This document shows, piece after piece, positions 1 through 6,119 of a stretch of 7,117 nt of DNA. The notes under the pieces are model-generated. The model was not told the DNA's origin and ran no database searches. It saw only the letters and a list, made by a program, of their open reading frames with translations. Positions within the stretch are counted from its first letter, which is position 1; the number at the start of each line of letters is the position of its first letter. Source of the stretch: Phycisphaerales bacterium (GTDB lineage Bacteria > Planctomycetota > Phycisphaerae > Phycisphaerales > UBA1924); NCBI GenBank assembly GCA_007124345.1, contig SLFH01000320.1:1-7117 (forward strand), in the 5' to 3' direction. The position numbers were made by a program, and so were the translations under genes.

Positions 1-370
1 ACTGAAATCCCGAGGACTGGCCCAGCGCGTCGCGGAAACGGGTATAGTCCGACGGCGTCATGGTCCGCAGCACATCCCAGGCGCCGTTGAGCTGCTCGAA
101 GATGCGGGCGACGCGGGCGAGCAGCTTGAAGGCCGGGCGCAGCTCGCCGGCGAGGAGGAAGGTGCGGGCGGCGCCGAGCTCGTGCAGCGCCAGCCGCATC
201 CAGAGCTCGGAGGTCTGGTGCTGGATGATGAAGAGCATCTCGTCGTGGTGGGGCGGGTCGGAGAGCGGGTGCTGCGCGTTGAGCACCTTCTCGAGGGCGA
301 GGTACCCCGAGTAGGTCAGCTTCTCGCGGAGGTCTGTGTGGATGCCGGACTCGAACTCGCGCTTGGCCAT
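1..370 (-). CDS. kynA: Tryptophan 2,3-dioxygenase, N-terminal part (gene runs off left edge)
   Basis: This heme enzyme oxidises L-tryptophan to N-formylkynurenine, the first step of the kynurenine pathway, in the cytosol. Only the first 123 residues are in the window; the reading frame is still open at base 1, so the gene is partial by position, not broken. The family signature is clear: PPHHDEMLFIIQHQTSELW at about residues 39-57, and YTRFRDALGQSSGFQ at 109-123. Compared from memory with the Xanthomonas campestris enzyme, with a constant offset of four, the active-site residues are kept: Tyr20, Tyr23, Phe47, His51 (catalytic-site histidine), Tyr109, Arg113, Ser120 and Gly121. The heme-ligand histidine lies in the missing C-terminal part. 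The ATG at 368-370 is preceded by GGAGA 7 nt upstream. That ribosome binding site is inside a hairpin (374-412), suggesting control of translation. A small lipoprotein gene lies 50 nt upstream on the same strand. Confidence 0.95.
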   Translation of the reverse strand, partial: MAKREFESGIHTDLREKLTYSGYLALEKVLNAQHPLSDPPHHDEMLFIIQHQTSELWMRLALHELGAARTFLLAGELRPAFKLLARVARIFEQLNGAWDVLRTMTPSDYTRFRDALGQSSGFQ

Positions 371-373
371 TTG

Positions 374-412
374 ACGCTCTCCGGGGGCTGAGTGTGGCTC
401 AGTGGAGAGCGT
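374..412 (-). promoter_or_regulatory. Hairpin covering the kynA ribosome binding site
   Basis: Bases 374-382 and 404-412 form a perfect 9-bp inverted repeat (ACGCTCTCC / GGAGAGCGT on the plus strand). Inside it, 388-392 and 398-402 form a second 5-bp stem (CTGAG / CTCAG) with a 5-nt loop. In the minus-strand mRNA the 3' arm of the outer stem reads GGAGAGCGU and ends three bases before the kynA AUG, so the Shine-Dalgarno GGAGA is fully paired. No U-run follows, so a standard Rho-independent terminator for the upstream lipoprotein gene is less likely. It could be a translational switch, an RNA thermometer-like element, an attenuating stem between cotranscribed genes, or a dyad operator in DNA. 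The pairing is seen directly; the regulatory role is inferred. Confidence 0.6.
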
Positions 413-420
413 ATGGGCCC

Positions 421-672
421 TCAGCGTCCGGAAGTGTCCCGTGCGTCGGCGAACCGGGTTTCGAGGTGGGTCTGGCGGTCGGCGCGGAGAACGGCGAGGC
501 TGCCGTCGCCGGCGTTGGCGGTGAGCACGGTGTTGCGTGCGGAGTAGTAGTTGTCCCTGGCGGGGTTGGCCGAGGCGCAGGCGCCGAGGGTCCCGCCGAG
601 GGCGAGGAGGAGGCCGGCGATTGCGGGCCTTGCGAGTCGGAGAACGGGTTGCTCTCTCATATCCCAAAGCAT
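421..672 (-). CDS. Small predicted lipoprotein, unknown function
   Basis: The protein has 83 residues. It starts with a short basic segment (RLAR at 12-15), then a hydrophobic stretch (about 17-29) ending in the lipobox LGAC with Cys32. This predicts export, lipidation and cleavage by signal peptidase II, leaving a mature part of about 52 residues (CASANPARDNYYSARN and a polar tail). The mature part has no domain I recognise. The ATG at 670-672 is preferred because GGAGA lies 9 nt upstream; an in-frame ATG at 658-660 has no well-placed ribosome binding site. The frame stays open upstream to 840, but that part is Arg/Pro-rich and looks non-coding. The gene ends 50 nt before kynA on the same strand, so the two may be cotranscribed, with only a hairpin between. 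I do not recognise a family; the lipoprotein call rests on the N-terminus alone. Confidence 0.6.
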   Translation of the reverse strand: MLWDMREQPVLRLARPAIAGLLLALGGTLGACASANPARDNYYSARNTVLTANAGDGSLAVLRADRQTHLETRFADARDTSGR

Positions 673-681
673 CGGATTCGA

Positions 682-686
682 TCTCC
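682..686 (-). promoter_or_regulatory. Ribosome binding site of the lipoprotein gene
   Basis: The minus strand reads GGAGA here, 9 nt before the ATG at 672. It decides between this start and the in-frame ATG at 660, which has only a GGGAT almost touching it. Confidence 0.5.
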
Positions 687-820
687 GGTCCGGGCCAGCG
701 ATCCGGTGAAAGTGAGTGGGCGGTCCGTGGGTTCGGCGGGGATGGCGTGAATTGCGCGGTTGATATCCGGACCATCTCCCTCCGGCGGGCCTTTGGGTCG
801 CCGGGTCTGGGGCCCTTGAA

Positions 821-854
821 CAAGCCCCTCGGAAGGCCATGCGACAGGGGCTTG
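821..854. repeat. Intergenic stem-loop, 9-bp perfect inverted repeat
   Basis: CAAGCCCCT at 821-829 pairs perfectly with AGGGGCTTG at 846-854, leaving a 16-nt loop. No T-run follows on either strand, so it is not a typical terminator. GGGGC at 809-813 can pair instead with GCCCC at 824-828, which would compete with the main stem. It may be part of a leader RNA, a small RNA, a protein-binding dyad or a dispersed palindromic repeat. A chance stem is possible in such GC-rich DNA. Confidence 0.4.
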
Positions 855-979
855 GTGGGGGGGCCGGGAGCGGGCGGCGCGGGGCGGTCCAGGGTTGGCT
901 GGGGGCTGTGCGAGCGGCGGGTGCGCCTATCCTTGAAATCGGACGGTGACAGACCTTCGTGAGTCCTGCTTTTGATCAT

Positions 980-984
980 GGGGA
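980..984 (+). promoter_or_regulatory. Ribosome binding site that sets the TIM-barrel gene start at 994
   Basis: GGGGA ends 9 nt before the ATG at 994 but directly touches the in-frame ATG at 985. The spacing therefore favours 994, which also gives the natural family start MRIAFST. Confidence 0.5.
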
Positions 985-993
985 ATGACCCGG

Positions 994-1854
994 ATGCGGA
1001 TCGCTTTCAGCACATCGGCGTGCCCGGACTGGACGGTCGAGACGGTTGCCGCCAAGGCCCGCGCGATGCAGTTCGACGGGGTTGAGTTCCGGAGTTTTGG
1101 CCCCGGGAGCACGGAGATCGCGTGCGACCCGATGCTGAGCGAGCCGAGGAAAATCGATCGGCTCTTTTCGGGTCTTGGTCTGACGCCGCTGTCGATCGCG
1201 ACCTCGCTGAGCTTCGACGAGCCGATTCGGCCGCCGGTGATCGGGCGTGTGCTCAAGGATCAGGCGGTGCAGGCCCGCAAGAGCAAGCGGTTCGTGCTGC
1301 AGGCGTCGGCGATGGACTGCCCGTTCGTGCGGGTGTTCGCCTTCCAGACGCACGGCAAGGAGAGCTTGGCGGCCGCGACGAAGCGGATCGTGCCCCGGCT
1401 GTTCATGGCGGTGGACGGGTGCGCCAAGACGGGTGTCCGGCTGCTGCTGGAGAACGGCGGCTCGTTCAGGACCGCGGCCGACCTGAAGCCTCTTGTCCGC
1501 GGCGCGGATCTTGATGGGCTGCTTGCGGTTTCCTACTCGGTGCCGGTGGGCAGGGCGGCGGGGGAGTCGCTGGAGGCGGCGATGGATCTGTTGGGCGAGA
1601 AGCTGCAGATTGTCAAGATCAAGGACTTCAAGGACGGGGCGCCCGCGATCGCCGGCGAGGGCGATCAGGATGTGGCCGGCACGCTCGACTTGCTCGCCTC
1701 GCGTGATTTCCGCGGCTGGGTTGTCTACGAGCACGACCGGCTCTGGATGCCCGAGGCGCTCTCGCCCGAGACGGCGCTGGAGCCTCTGCCCCGGCTGTTC
1801 GCCGATGTGCTGGGGCGTCATCGCGAGCCGGAGGCGGCACACGCCGTAGCGTGA
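994..1854 (+). CDS. Xylose isomerase-like TIM-barrel protein (sugar phosphate isomerase/epimerase family)
   Basis: The 286-residue protein has the size and layout of the AP-endonuclease-2/xylose isomerase-like barrel family (Pfam AP_endonuc_2): a first strand MRIAFST, then FDGVEFRSFG (28-36), VRLLLENGGSF (148-158), LQIVKIKDFKDG (204-215), GEGDQDVAGTLDLL (221-234) and WVVYEHD (242-248). Members interconvert sugars or sugar acids or act on related substrates, usually with a divalent metal held by Glu, Asp and His from the strand ends. Candidate ligands here are Glu31, Glu153, Asp211 and Glu246. The usual Asp-x-x-His in the sixth strand region is not seen; the segment reads LLAVSYSVPVG (176-186), and the usual His before the KD motif is Val207/Ile209. 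The metal site may thus be altered and the reaction cannot be named. It is the first gene of a likely pair with queG, 31 nt downstream. The substrate is unknown. Confidence 0.8.
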   Translation: MRIAFSTSACPDWTVETVAAKARAMQFDGVEFRSFGPGSTEIACDPMLSEPRKIDRLFSGLGLTPLSIATSLSFDEPIRPPVIGRVLKDQAVQARKSKRFVLQASAMDCPFVRVFAFQTHGKESLAAATKRIVPRLFMAVDGCAKTGVRLLLENGGSFRTAADLKPLVRGADLDGLLAVSYSVPVGRAAGESLEAAMDLLGEKLQIVKIKDFKDGAPAIAGEGDQDVAGTLDLLASRDFRGWVVYEHDRLWMPEALSPETALEPLPRLFADVLGRHREPEAAHAVA

Positions 1855-1885
1855 GCAGCCCGCCCGCAGCGGCAAGGGAACGACG

Positions 1886-2980
1886 ATGGCCCGGCCGGCG
1901 CAGGAACTGGCCCGAACGGTGATGGCCCAGGCCCGGCGCCTGGGCTTTGCGCGTGTTGGGGTCTGCGAGGCTTCGCCTTCGGACTACGCCGCGGAACTCC
2001 GGGCGTGGCTGGAGGCGGGTCGTCACGGCTCGATGGCGTATCTCGCCGAGCACTTCGATCTGCGGACGGATCCGGCGGGGCTGCTGGATGGCGCGAGGTC
2101 TGTGTTGATGGTGGCGGACCAGTATGCCCAGCGGGGCGGGGCCGAGGACCCGCCGCTTGAGCCGGGGCGTGGGCGGATCGCTCGGTACGCGCGCGGTCGC
2201 GACTACCACAAGACGATCAAGAAGCGGCTGCACACGCTGTGCGATCGGTTGGCGGAAACGCACCCGGACGCTTCGTTCAGAGCGTTTGTCGACACGGCTC
2301 CGGTGCTGGAGCGTGAGCTTGCGTCGCGTGCCGGGATCGGGTGGGTCGGCAAGCACACGCTGGTGATCAACCCGCGGATCGGGTCGTACCTGTTGCTCGG
2401 CGGCGTGGTCACGACGCTGGAGCTTGAGGCGCCGCCGGAGCAGAAGCCCGCGCGCGATCATTGCGGCACGTGCACGCGCTGCATCGAGGCCTGCCCGACC
2501 GACGCGATCACGCCCTACAGCGTCGATGCGAGTCGGTGCATCAGCTACCTGACGATCGAGCGGCGCGGGCCGATCGATCCGGGCTTTCACGCCGGCATGG
2601 GCGAGTGGATCTTCGGGTGCGACATCTGCCAGGAGGTCTGCCCGCACAACTCGGCCAGGCCGAAGCGGTGGCTGGAGCGTAACGGCGGGAAGGTGAACCC
2701 CGAGTACCTCTCCGAGCGAGACTCGTTCGACCTGCTGGAGGTGCTGAGGTGGGACGAGGAAGCGCGGCGCGAGGCGTTCACTTCCAGCGCGATGAAGCGT
2801 GCGAGGCTGGACATGATGAAGCGGAACGCGGTGATCGCCGCGGGCAATGCGCTGGCGGAGCACGAGCTGCCGGAGCTTCGGGCGAGAGTCGCCGAGATCG
2901 CGGGGGATGCGGGCGAGACGGAGATGGTTCGTGGTGCGGCGTCGTTTGTGATCGAGCGGTTGGAGCGGTCAGGTCGGTAG
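1886..2980 (+). CDS. queG: Epoxyqueuosine reductase
   Basis: QueG reduces epoxyqueuosine to queuosine at the wobble position of GUN-anticodon tRNAs (Asp, Asn, His, Tyr), using cobalamin and two [4Fe-4S] clusters, in the cytosol. The 364 residues match the family's length. An N-terminal cobalamin-binding domain (about 1-185) carries FVDTAPVLERELASRAGIGW at 134-153, with Asp136 matching the proposed proton donor of characterised QueG. The ferredoxin-like part has all eight cluster cysteines: Cys193, 196, 199, 203 (CGTCTRCIEACP), Cys218, and Cys245, 248, 252 (CDICQEVCPHN). A C-terminal helical, HEAT-like segment (about 300-360) would help bind tRNA. AGGGA at 1875-1879 sits 6 nt before the ATG. 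The gene follows the TIM-barrel gene by 31 nt, with no visible functional link. No other queuosine gene is in the window. Confidence 0.96.
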   Translation: MARPAQELARTVMAQARRLGFARVGVCEASPSDYAAELRAWLEAGRHGSMAYLAEHFDLRTDPAGLLDGARSVLMVADQYAQRGGAEDPPLEPGRGRIARYARGRDYHKTIKKRLHTLCDRLAETHPDASFRAFVDTAPVLERELASRAGIGWVGKHTLVINPRIGSYLLLGGVVTTLELEAPPEQKPARDHCGTCTRCIEACPTDAITPYSVDASRCISYLTIERRGPIDPGFHAGMGEWIFGCDICQEVCPHNSARPKRWLERNGGKVNPEYLSERDSFDLLEVLRWDEEARREAFTSSAMKRARLDMMKRNAVIAAGNALAEHELPELRARVAEIAGDAGETEMVRGAASFVIERLERSGR

Positions 2981-3034
2981 GTCTGTATTGCACGCACTTG
3001 TGCGAGGGAAGCTTGCATTGCGAGATCTTGGGAG

Positions 3035-3062
3035 CACCGACCTCGCAAAGTCGAGGTCGGTG
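3035..3062. terminator. Perfect stem-loop between convergent genes, probable shared terminator or palindromic repeat
   Basis: CACCGACCTCG at 3035-3045 pairs perfectly with CGAGGTCGGTG at 3052-3062 (11 bp, 6-nt loop CAAAGT). It sits between the queG stop at 2980 and the stop of the minus-strand membrane-protein gene at 3081, where a two-way terminator would be expected. Neither side has an immediate T-run; on the plus strand a short TTGTTTTA comes about 12 nt later. It may act as a factor-assisted terminator or mRNA end protector, or be one copy of a dispersed REP-like element. The stem is seen; the role is inferred from position. Confidence 0.6.
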
Positions 3063-3080
3063 GCACGGCGCGCGGTTGTT

Positions 3081-4286
3081 TTAGATGGGCTTGCGGCGGA
3101 ATGGGAAGCCGGGGCCGCCGGGTAGGGCGAGTCTTGCGCCGAGGATGATCAGCAGGCCGGGGATCAGCAGCAGCTCGACACGCTGGATGTAGCCGACGAA
3201 GTAGAGCGGGATCGCGACGCCGACGGCGAAGGACCAGACGCGGATCTTGTTTCGCGCGGGCCCGTCGTGGCCGTCTTTGGTGGGGACCATGCAGAGCCAG
3301 GCGTAGGCGGGGAAGACGAGGCCGTAAAAGGAGATGAAGACGCGGTAGAGCAGTTCGCCGGCGGTGAGGCCGAAGCGGTCGGGGAGCGAGGGGGCGGCGA
3401 TGCCCAGCGCGCCGAATGCGCCGAGGATGGCGAGCACCATCACCAGGCGGCGGATTGGGAAAGCGCCGGCCTGCTGCGGCGCGACCTCGCGCCCGTGCAG
3501 GCCGATGGTCAGACCGAGCTGGGCGGAGACATGCAGGGCGAGCACGGTCGCGAGGGCGAGCGAGGCGTAGGCTCCCCAGAGGGAGGCGATGTCGCGCGAG
3601 GCGAAGGTGAGCAGGATCATCGCCGGGAAGAGGACGAGGTAGCCGACGCTGAATGCGAGGCGGCGCTGCGTGCCTTCGGTCGCGAAGCGGGCGCGAAGGA
3701 GCGTCAGGTCCATCCAGGGGCAGGCGAGGAAGCCGAAGATGACGACGGGGGCGAGCGGGAGGAGGCCGGCGAGCAGTGTGCGCGTCGGGTCGTCGCCCGC
3801 GAGCGGCGGGGCGGTCCAACTGAGGCCGCCGCCGATCTGGAGGCGGATCAGGACGATGATCGAGAGGGCGTAGACGCCCAAGGCGATGAGGCGTGCGGCT
3901 GCGTCACGCGAGGGCCAGGCCGCGGCGATCGTGACGAGGAGGAGGACGGGGGCGAGGGTGGCTGCGGTCTTCGGGCCGAAGCCCGAGAGCATCCATCCGG
4001 CGAAGAAGGCCTGGAAGGCGATGGTGACGAAGCTGAATGCGCGGAGTGCGCCGGCGTGGCGGTCCATCCATGCGCGGGAGGGGCGTGCGAACCAGCCGAC
4101 GGCCGCGGCGCCGAGGCAGTTTGGGATGGCGAAGACGAGAAAGCCAATGGCGCCGTAGTCGCGGACCATGAGCACGGGCAGGAACATGCCGATGCACCAT
4201 GTCCACGAGGCGGCGAGGAAGACGGACCAGAGCAGGGCGGCGCCTGTGCTGGTTCTGGCGTCGGGGTTTGCTGGGCGCTCGGGCAC
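3081..4286 (-). CDS. Multi-pass inner-membrane protein, unknown function
   Basis: The 401 residues contain about 11 to 12 hydrophobic segments, by eye near 16-40, 46-66, 82-101, 107-124, 130-149, 170-190, 209-228, 233-262 (long, perhaps two), 279-298, 312-333, 349-367 and 370-387. Short Arg-containing loops lie between them and a basic tail (FRRKP) ends the protein. The first segments (WTWCIGMFLPVLMVRDYG then VFAIPNCLGAAAVGW) and the later FLACPWMDLTLLRAR vaguely recall the APC/sodium-solute symporter fold, but I cannot assign a family. A transporter is the most natural guess. The start is GTG at 4284-4286, 9 nt after the stop of the DUF4442 gene, with no good ribosome binding site, so it probably depends on translation of the gene before it. 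The next in-frame Met is residue 34, inside the first membrane segment, so a later start is unlikely. It is the last gene of the four-gene minus-strand run. Confidence 0.8.
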   Translation of the reverse strand: MPERPANPDARTSTGAALLWSVFLAASWTWCIGMFLPVLMVRDYGAIGFLVFAIPNCLGAAAVGWFARPSRAWMDRHAGALRAFSFVTIAFQAFFAGWMLSGFGPKTAATLAPVLLLVTIAAAWPSRDAAARLIALGVYALSIIVLIRLQIGGGLSWTAPPLAGDDPTRTLLAGLLPLAPVVIFGFLACPWMDLTLLRARFATEGTQRRLAFSVGYLVLFPAMILLTFASRDIASLWGAYASLALATVLALHVSAQLGLTIGLHGREVAPQQAGAFPIRRLVMVLAILGAFGALGIAAPSLPDRFGLTAGELLYRVFISFYGLVFPAYAWLCMVPTKDGHDGPARNKIRVWSFAVGVAIPLYFVGYIQRVELLLIPGLLIILGARLALPGGPGFPFRRKPI

Positions 4287-4295
4287 GGGCCGAGT

Positions 4296-5069
4296 TTACC
4301 CGCCGTTCTCGGCGGCGCGGGCCTGCTCGATCCGCTGGGCGTCCTTGGGGTCGAAGGTGCGTCCCTTCTGCCAGCGGCCCTTCTGCTTGAGGTGGTCTTT
4401 GGGCGTGACATGGAAGGTCACGGTGACGCGTCCGACGCGCTTGTCTTTGAGGCGTGGGAGGAGCGTCTGGGGCTCGCCCTGTTCGTTGACGGGCTTTTCA
4501 GGCAGCGGGAGCTGCTGGACGACGTCCATGCGGAGGGTGACATTGAACTCGCCGCCCTGTGCGACGAGGGCTTCGATGTCGTCGAGGGGCTTGATGCGGT
4601 AGATGGCGGGGCCGAAGCAGGGGCGGAGGAACTTGTAGTCGAGGTGCTTGCAGACGACGGTGTAGTCGCCGCCGCAGGCGCCGAAGACGTACATGCCTCC
4701 GGCGATCTCGGAGTTTCCGAGGAGCGCGGCGCCGGCCATGGCGTTGTAGAAGTTCCGGTTGAACTTTTTGAAGGGGAGGACGGCGGTGAAGGCCTTCTCG
4801 TCGACTCGCTTCATGCGGATGCCGCTGCGGAAGGCATAGGGGAGCCAGAAGAGCGAGCAGATTCGGTGCCAGAAGTTGTTCTTGGTGGAGAGGCGGCTCA
4901 TGAAGGCCTCGAAGCGGTCGACGAGGGACCGCCTGGAGGGCTTTGTGTCGCTGCGCTTGGCCAGGGCGCCGGGTTTGGGCGTCTGGGCGCCTTCTGTGGC
5001 GTCAGCGCCTGCGGCGCAGGCGTCGTCCGGGGTTGTCTCGACATCCGCTGTCGTGGTCGATTCACGCAC
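4296..5069 (-). CDS. DUF4442 domain protein, hot-dog fold (thioesterase-like)
   Basis: The protein has 257 residues. Residues 1-50 are polar and low in complexity (Ala, Asp, Thr, Lys, Arg) and probably disordered. Residues about 66-225 look like a DUF4442 hot-dog domain: FNRNFYNAMAGAALLGNSEI (103-122), DYTVVCKHLDYKFLRPCFGP (135-154), and a last strand VGRVTVTFHVTPKD (212-225). Hot-dog proteins of this kind are generally acyl-CoA thioesterases or binders of acyl chains; no substrate is known here, and Glu121 in the central helix is a candidate acidic active-site residue. The start is a GTG at 5067-5069 with only a weak GCGGA about 13 nt upstream; the next Met is residue 57, which would remove only the disordered part, so the true start is uncertain. 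It lies 54 nt after the MBL gene and 9 nt before the membrane-protein gene. Confidence 0.75.
   Translation of the reverse strand: MRESTTTADVETTPDDACAAGADATEGAQTPKPGALAKRSDTKPSRRSLVDRFEAFMSRLSTKNNFWHRICSLFWLPYAFRSGIRMKRVDEKAFTAVLPFKKFNRNFYNAMAGAALLGNSEIAGGMYVFGACGGDYTVVCKHLDYKFLRPCFGPAIYRIKPLDDIEALVAQGGEFNVTLRMDVVQQLPLPEKPVNEQGEPQTLLPRLKDKRVGRVTVTFHVTPKDHLKQKGRWQKGRTFDPKDAQRIEQARAAENGG
5006..5022. repeat. Small palindrome inside the disordered N-terminus of the DUF4442 gene
   Basis: CGCCTGC at 5006-5012 and GCAGGCG at 5016-5022 form a 7-bp stem with a 3-nt loop. It encodes part of an Ala-rich stretch (DACAAGADA). It may be only GC-rich codon use, or a palindromic unit tolerated in a flexible region. 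Confidence 0.4.
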
Positions 5070-5123
5070 GAAGGATGGTATCCGCGCGGCGGGGTCCGCT
5101 CTTGAGGGGGCCGGGGTGGAGGC

Positions 5124-6119
5124 TCAGGCGACGGTGAGGCGGTACCAGCCCTTGGTGTCGGGCTCAACGCGCCGGAAGGGGTCGCCCGGCTCGTGGTCCA
5201 GGGCGAGGACCCAGCCCCGCTCGGCGGCTTCCTTGAGCAACCAGTGTTTGGTGAGCATGCTGGTGTAGGGCTCGACGTCGTAGGAGAGGCTGAAGGCCTG
5301 CCCGGCGTGCCAGGCGGTGGGCAGGACATCGGGGGTGAAGACGATGGTCCTGCCGCGCTCGTCGGTGAACTTGACAGCCTGCTGGCCCCAGGTGTGGCCG
5401 GGGACGAGGAAGACGCTGATGCCTGGGAGGACGGTGGTCTCGCGGTCGGGGAGCGGGGTGTCGGGGAGTGCGTCGCGGTGGGGGATAACGCCGGCGGGGA
5501 AGGGGGCGGGGGATTCGACCTGGCGGAGGCGGGGGCGGCCGTCGGGAAGCGGGATCTCCAGGGGCAACAGGTGGTCGCGGTAGTAGGTGCGGGTCATGAC
5601 GGCGTCGTTGGCGAGGGCGTTGTTCCACTCGGTCCGCTGTGTGATGACCTCTGCGTTGGGGAAGGTGAGCTTGACGCGGGGCTCGTCGCCCGAGGCGTCG
5701 TCGCCCATGGCGGTCCAGTCCGGCGTTTCGCCCTCGCGGCAGCGGCGCGTGAGGCCGCCGGCGTGGTCGAAGTGCAGGTGGCTGATGATGGCGGCTTCGA
5801 TGTCTTCGGGTTTGTGGCCGGCACCCAAGAGGGCGGTTTCGACGGTTGTGGCGTCGAGCCCGAAGATGGATTGCATTTTGGCGTCGAGCTTGTCGCCGGT
5901 GCCGGACTCGATGAGGACGAGACGCGGGCCGTCGCCCTCGCCGACCCGTTCGAGCAGCAGGCAGTTGTGGGCGATCTCGATGCGGTTTTTTTCGTCGGGC
6001 TGGACCTGGCGTGTCCAGACGACTTTGGGGATGACGCCGAACATGCCGCCGCCGTCGAGGAGGAGGCGGCCGGCGCGGAGGAGTGTGACGCGGTAGCGGG
6101 TGTCGTGCTCCCCCCTCAC
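5124..6119 (-). CDS. MBL-fold metal-dependent hydrolase
   Basis: The 331-residue protein carries the full metallo-beta-lactamase-fold zinc site: HLHFDHAGG at 114-122 (His114, His116, Asp118, His119), His242 in VPGHTWGQQ, bridging Asp264 in FTPD, and His309 in LDHEPGD. The start LLDGGGMFGVIPKVVW (20-35), followed by EKNRI and a LIESGTGDK segment, resembles the YtnP/lactonase-like subgroup that hydrolyses lactones or other esters. The exact substrate cannot be told from the sequence. No signal peptide is seen, so it should be cytosolic. The start is GTG at 6117-6119, which overlaps the stop codon of the E2 gene by four bases (GTGA). GGAG lies 8 nt upstream, within the end of the E2 gene, so the two are very likely translated from one mRNA and coupled. 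Confidence 0.9.
   Translation of the reverse strand: MRGEHDTRYRVTLLRAGRLLLDGGGMFGVIPKVVWTRQVQPDEKNRIEIAHNCLLLERVGEGDGPRLVLIESGTGDKLDAKMQSIFGLDATTVETALLGAGHKPEDIEAAIISHLHFDHAGGLTRRCREGETPDWTAMGDDASGDEPRVKLTFPNAEVITQRTEWNNALANDAVMTRTYYRDHLLPLEIPLPDGRPRLRQVESPAPFPAGVIPHRDALPDTPLPDRETTVLPGISVFLVPGHTWGQQAVKFTDERGRTIVFTPDVLPTAWHAGQAFSLSYDVEPYTSMLTKHWLLKEAAERGWVLALDHEPGDPFRRVEPDTKGWYRLTVA

Larger units (their letters stand above)
673..993. other. Gene-free divergent region between the lipoprotein gene and the TIM-barrel gene
   Basis: About 320 nt separate the two divergently read genes, so promoters for both should lie here. I do not find a convincing -35/-10 pair on either strand. TTGAAA at 933-938 resembles a -35 box for the plus-strand gene, but no good -10 follows at 16-18 nt. 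The open frames crossing the region are Arg/Gly/Pro-rich with no domain features and look non-coding. The main structure seen is the stem-loop at 821-854. Confidence 0.6.

Noticed and set aside
673..840. Upstream extension of the lipoprotein frame to an ATG at 840.
   Set aside because: It would put 56 Arg/Pro-rich residues before the signal peptide, which would destroy the lipoprotein N-terminus; the ATG at 672 has a well-spaced GGAGA.
933..961. TTGAAA as the -35 box of a sigma-70 promoter for the TIM-barrel gene.
   Set aside because: No sequence resembling TATAAT follows at 16-18 nt, so I do not list it as a promoter.
537..962. Plus-strand frame (141 codons) in the divergent region.
   Set aside because: It is Arg/Gly-rich, has no good ribosome binding site or domain, and overlaps the better supported lipoprotein gene.
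1628..2863. Minus-strand frame (411 codons) opposite queG.
   Set aside because: Arg/Pro/His-rich shadow of the plus-strand gene; the plus strand encodes a complete QueG with all cluster cysteines.
2587..3819. Long minus-strand frame (410 codons) overlapping queG and the membrane-protein gene.
   Set aside because: It is Arg/Pro/His-rich, runs out of frame through the membrane-protein gene and then antisense to the recognisable queG, with no motif of its own.
3267..5105. Very long open frame on the plus strand (612 codons).
   Set aside because: It lies antisense to three well-supported minus-strand genes and is dominated by Glu, Gly and Ala with no domain pattern, as expected for the opposite strand of GC-rich genes.
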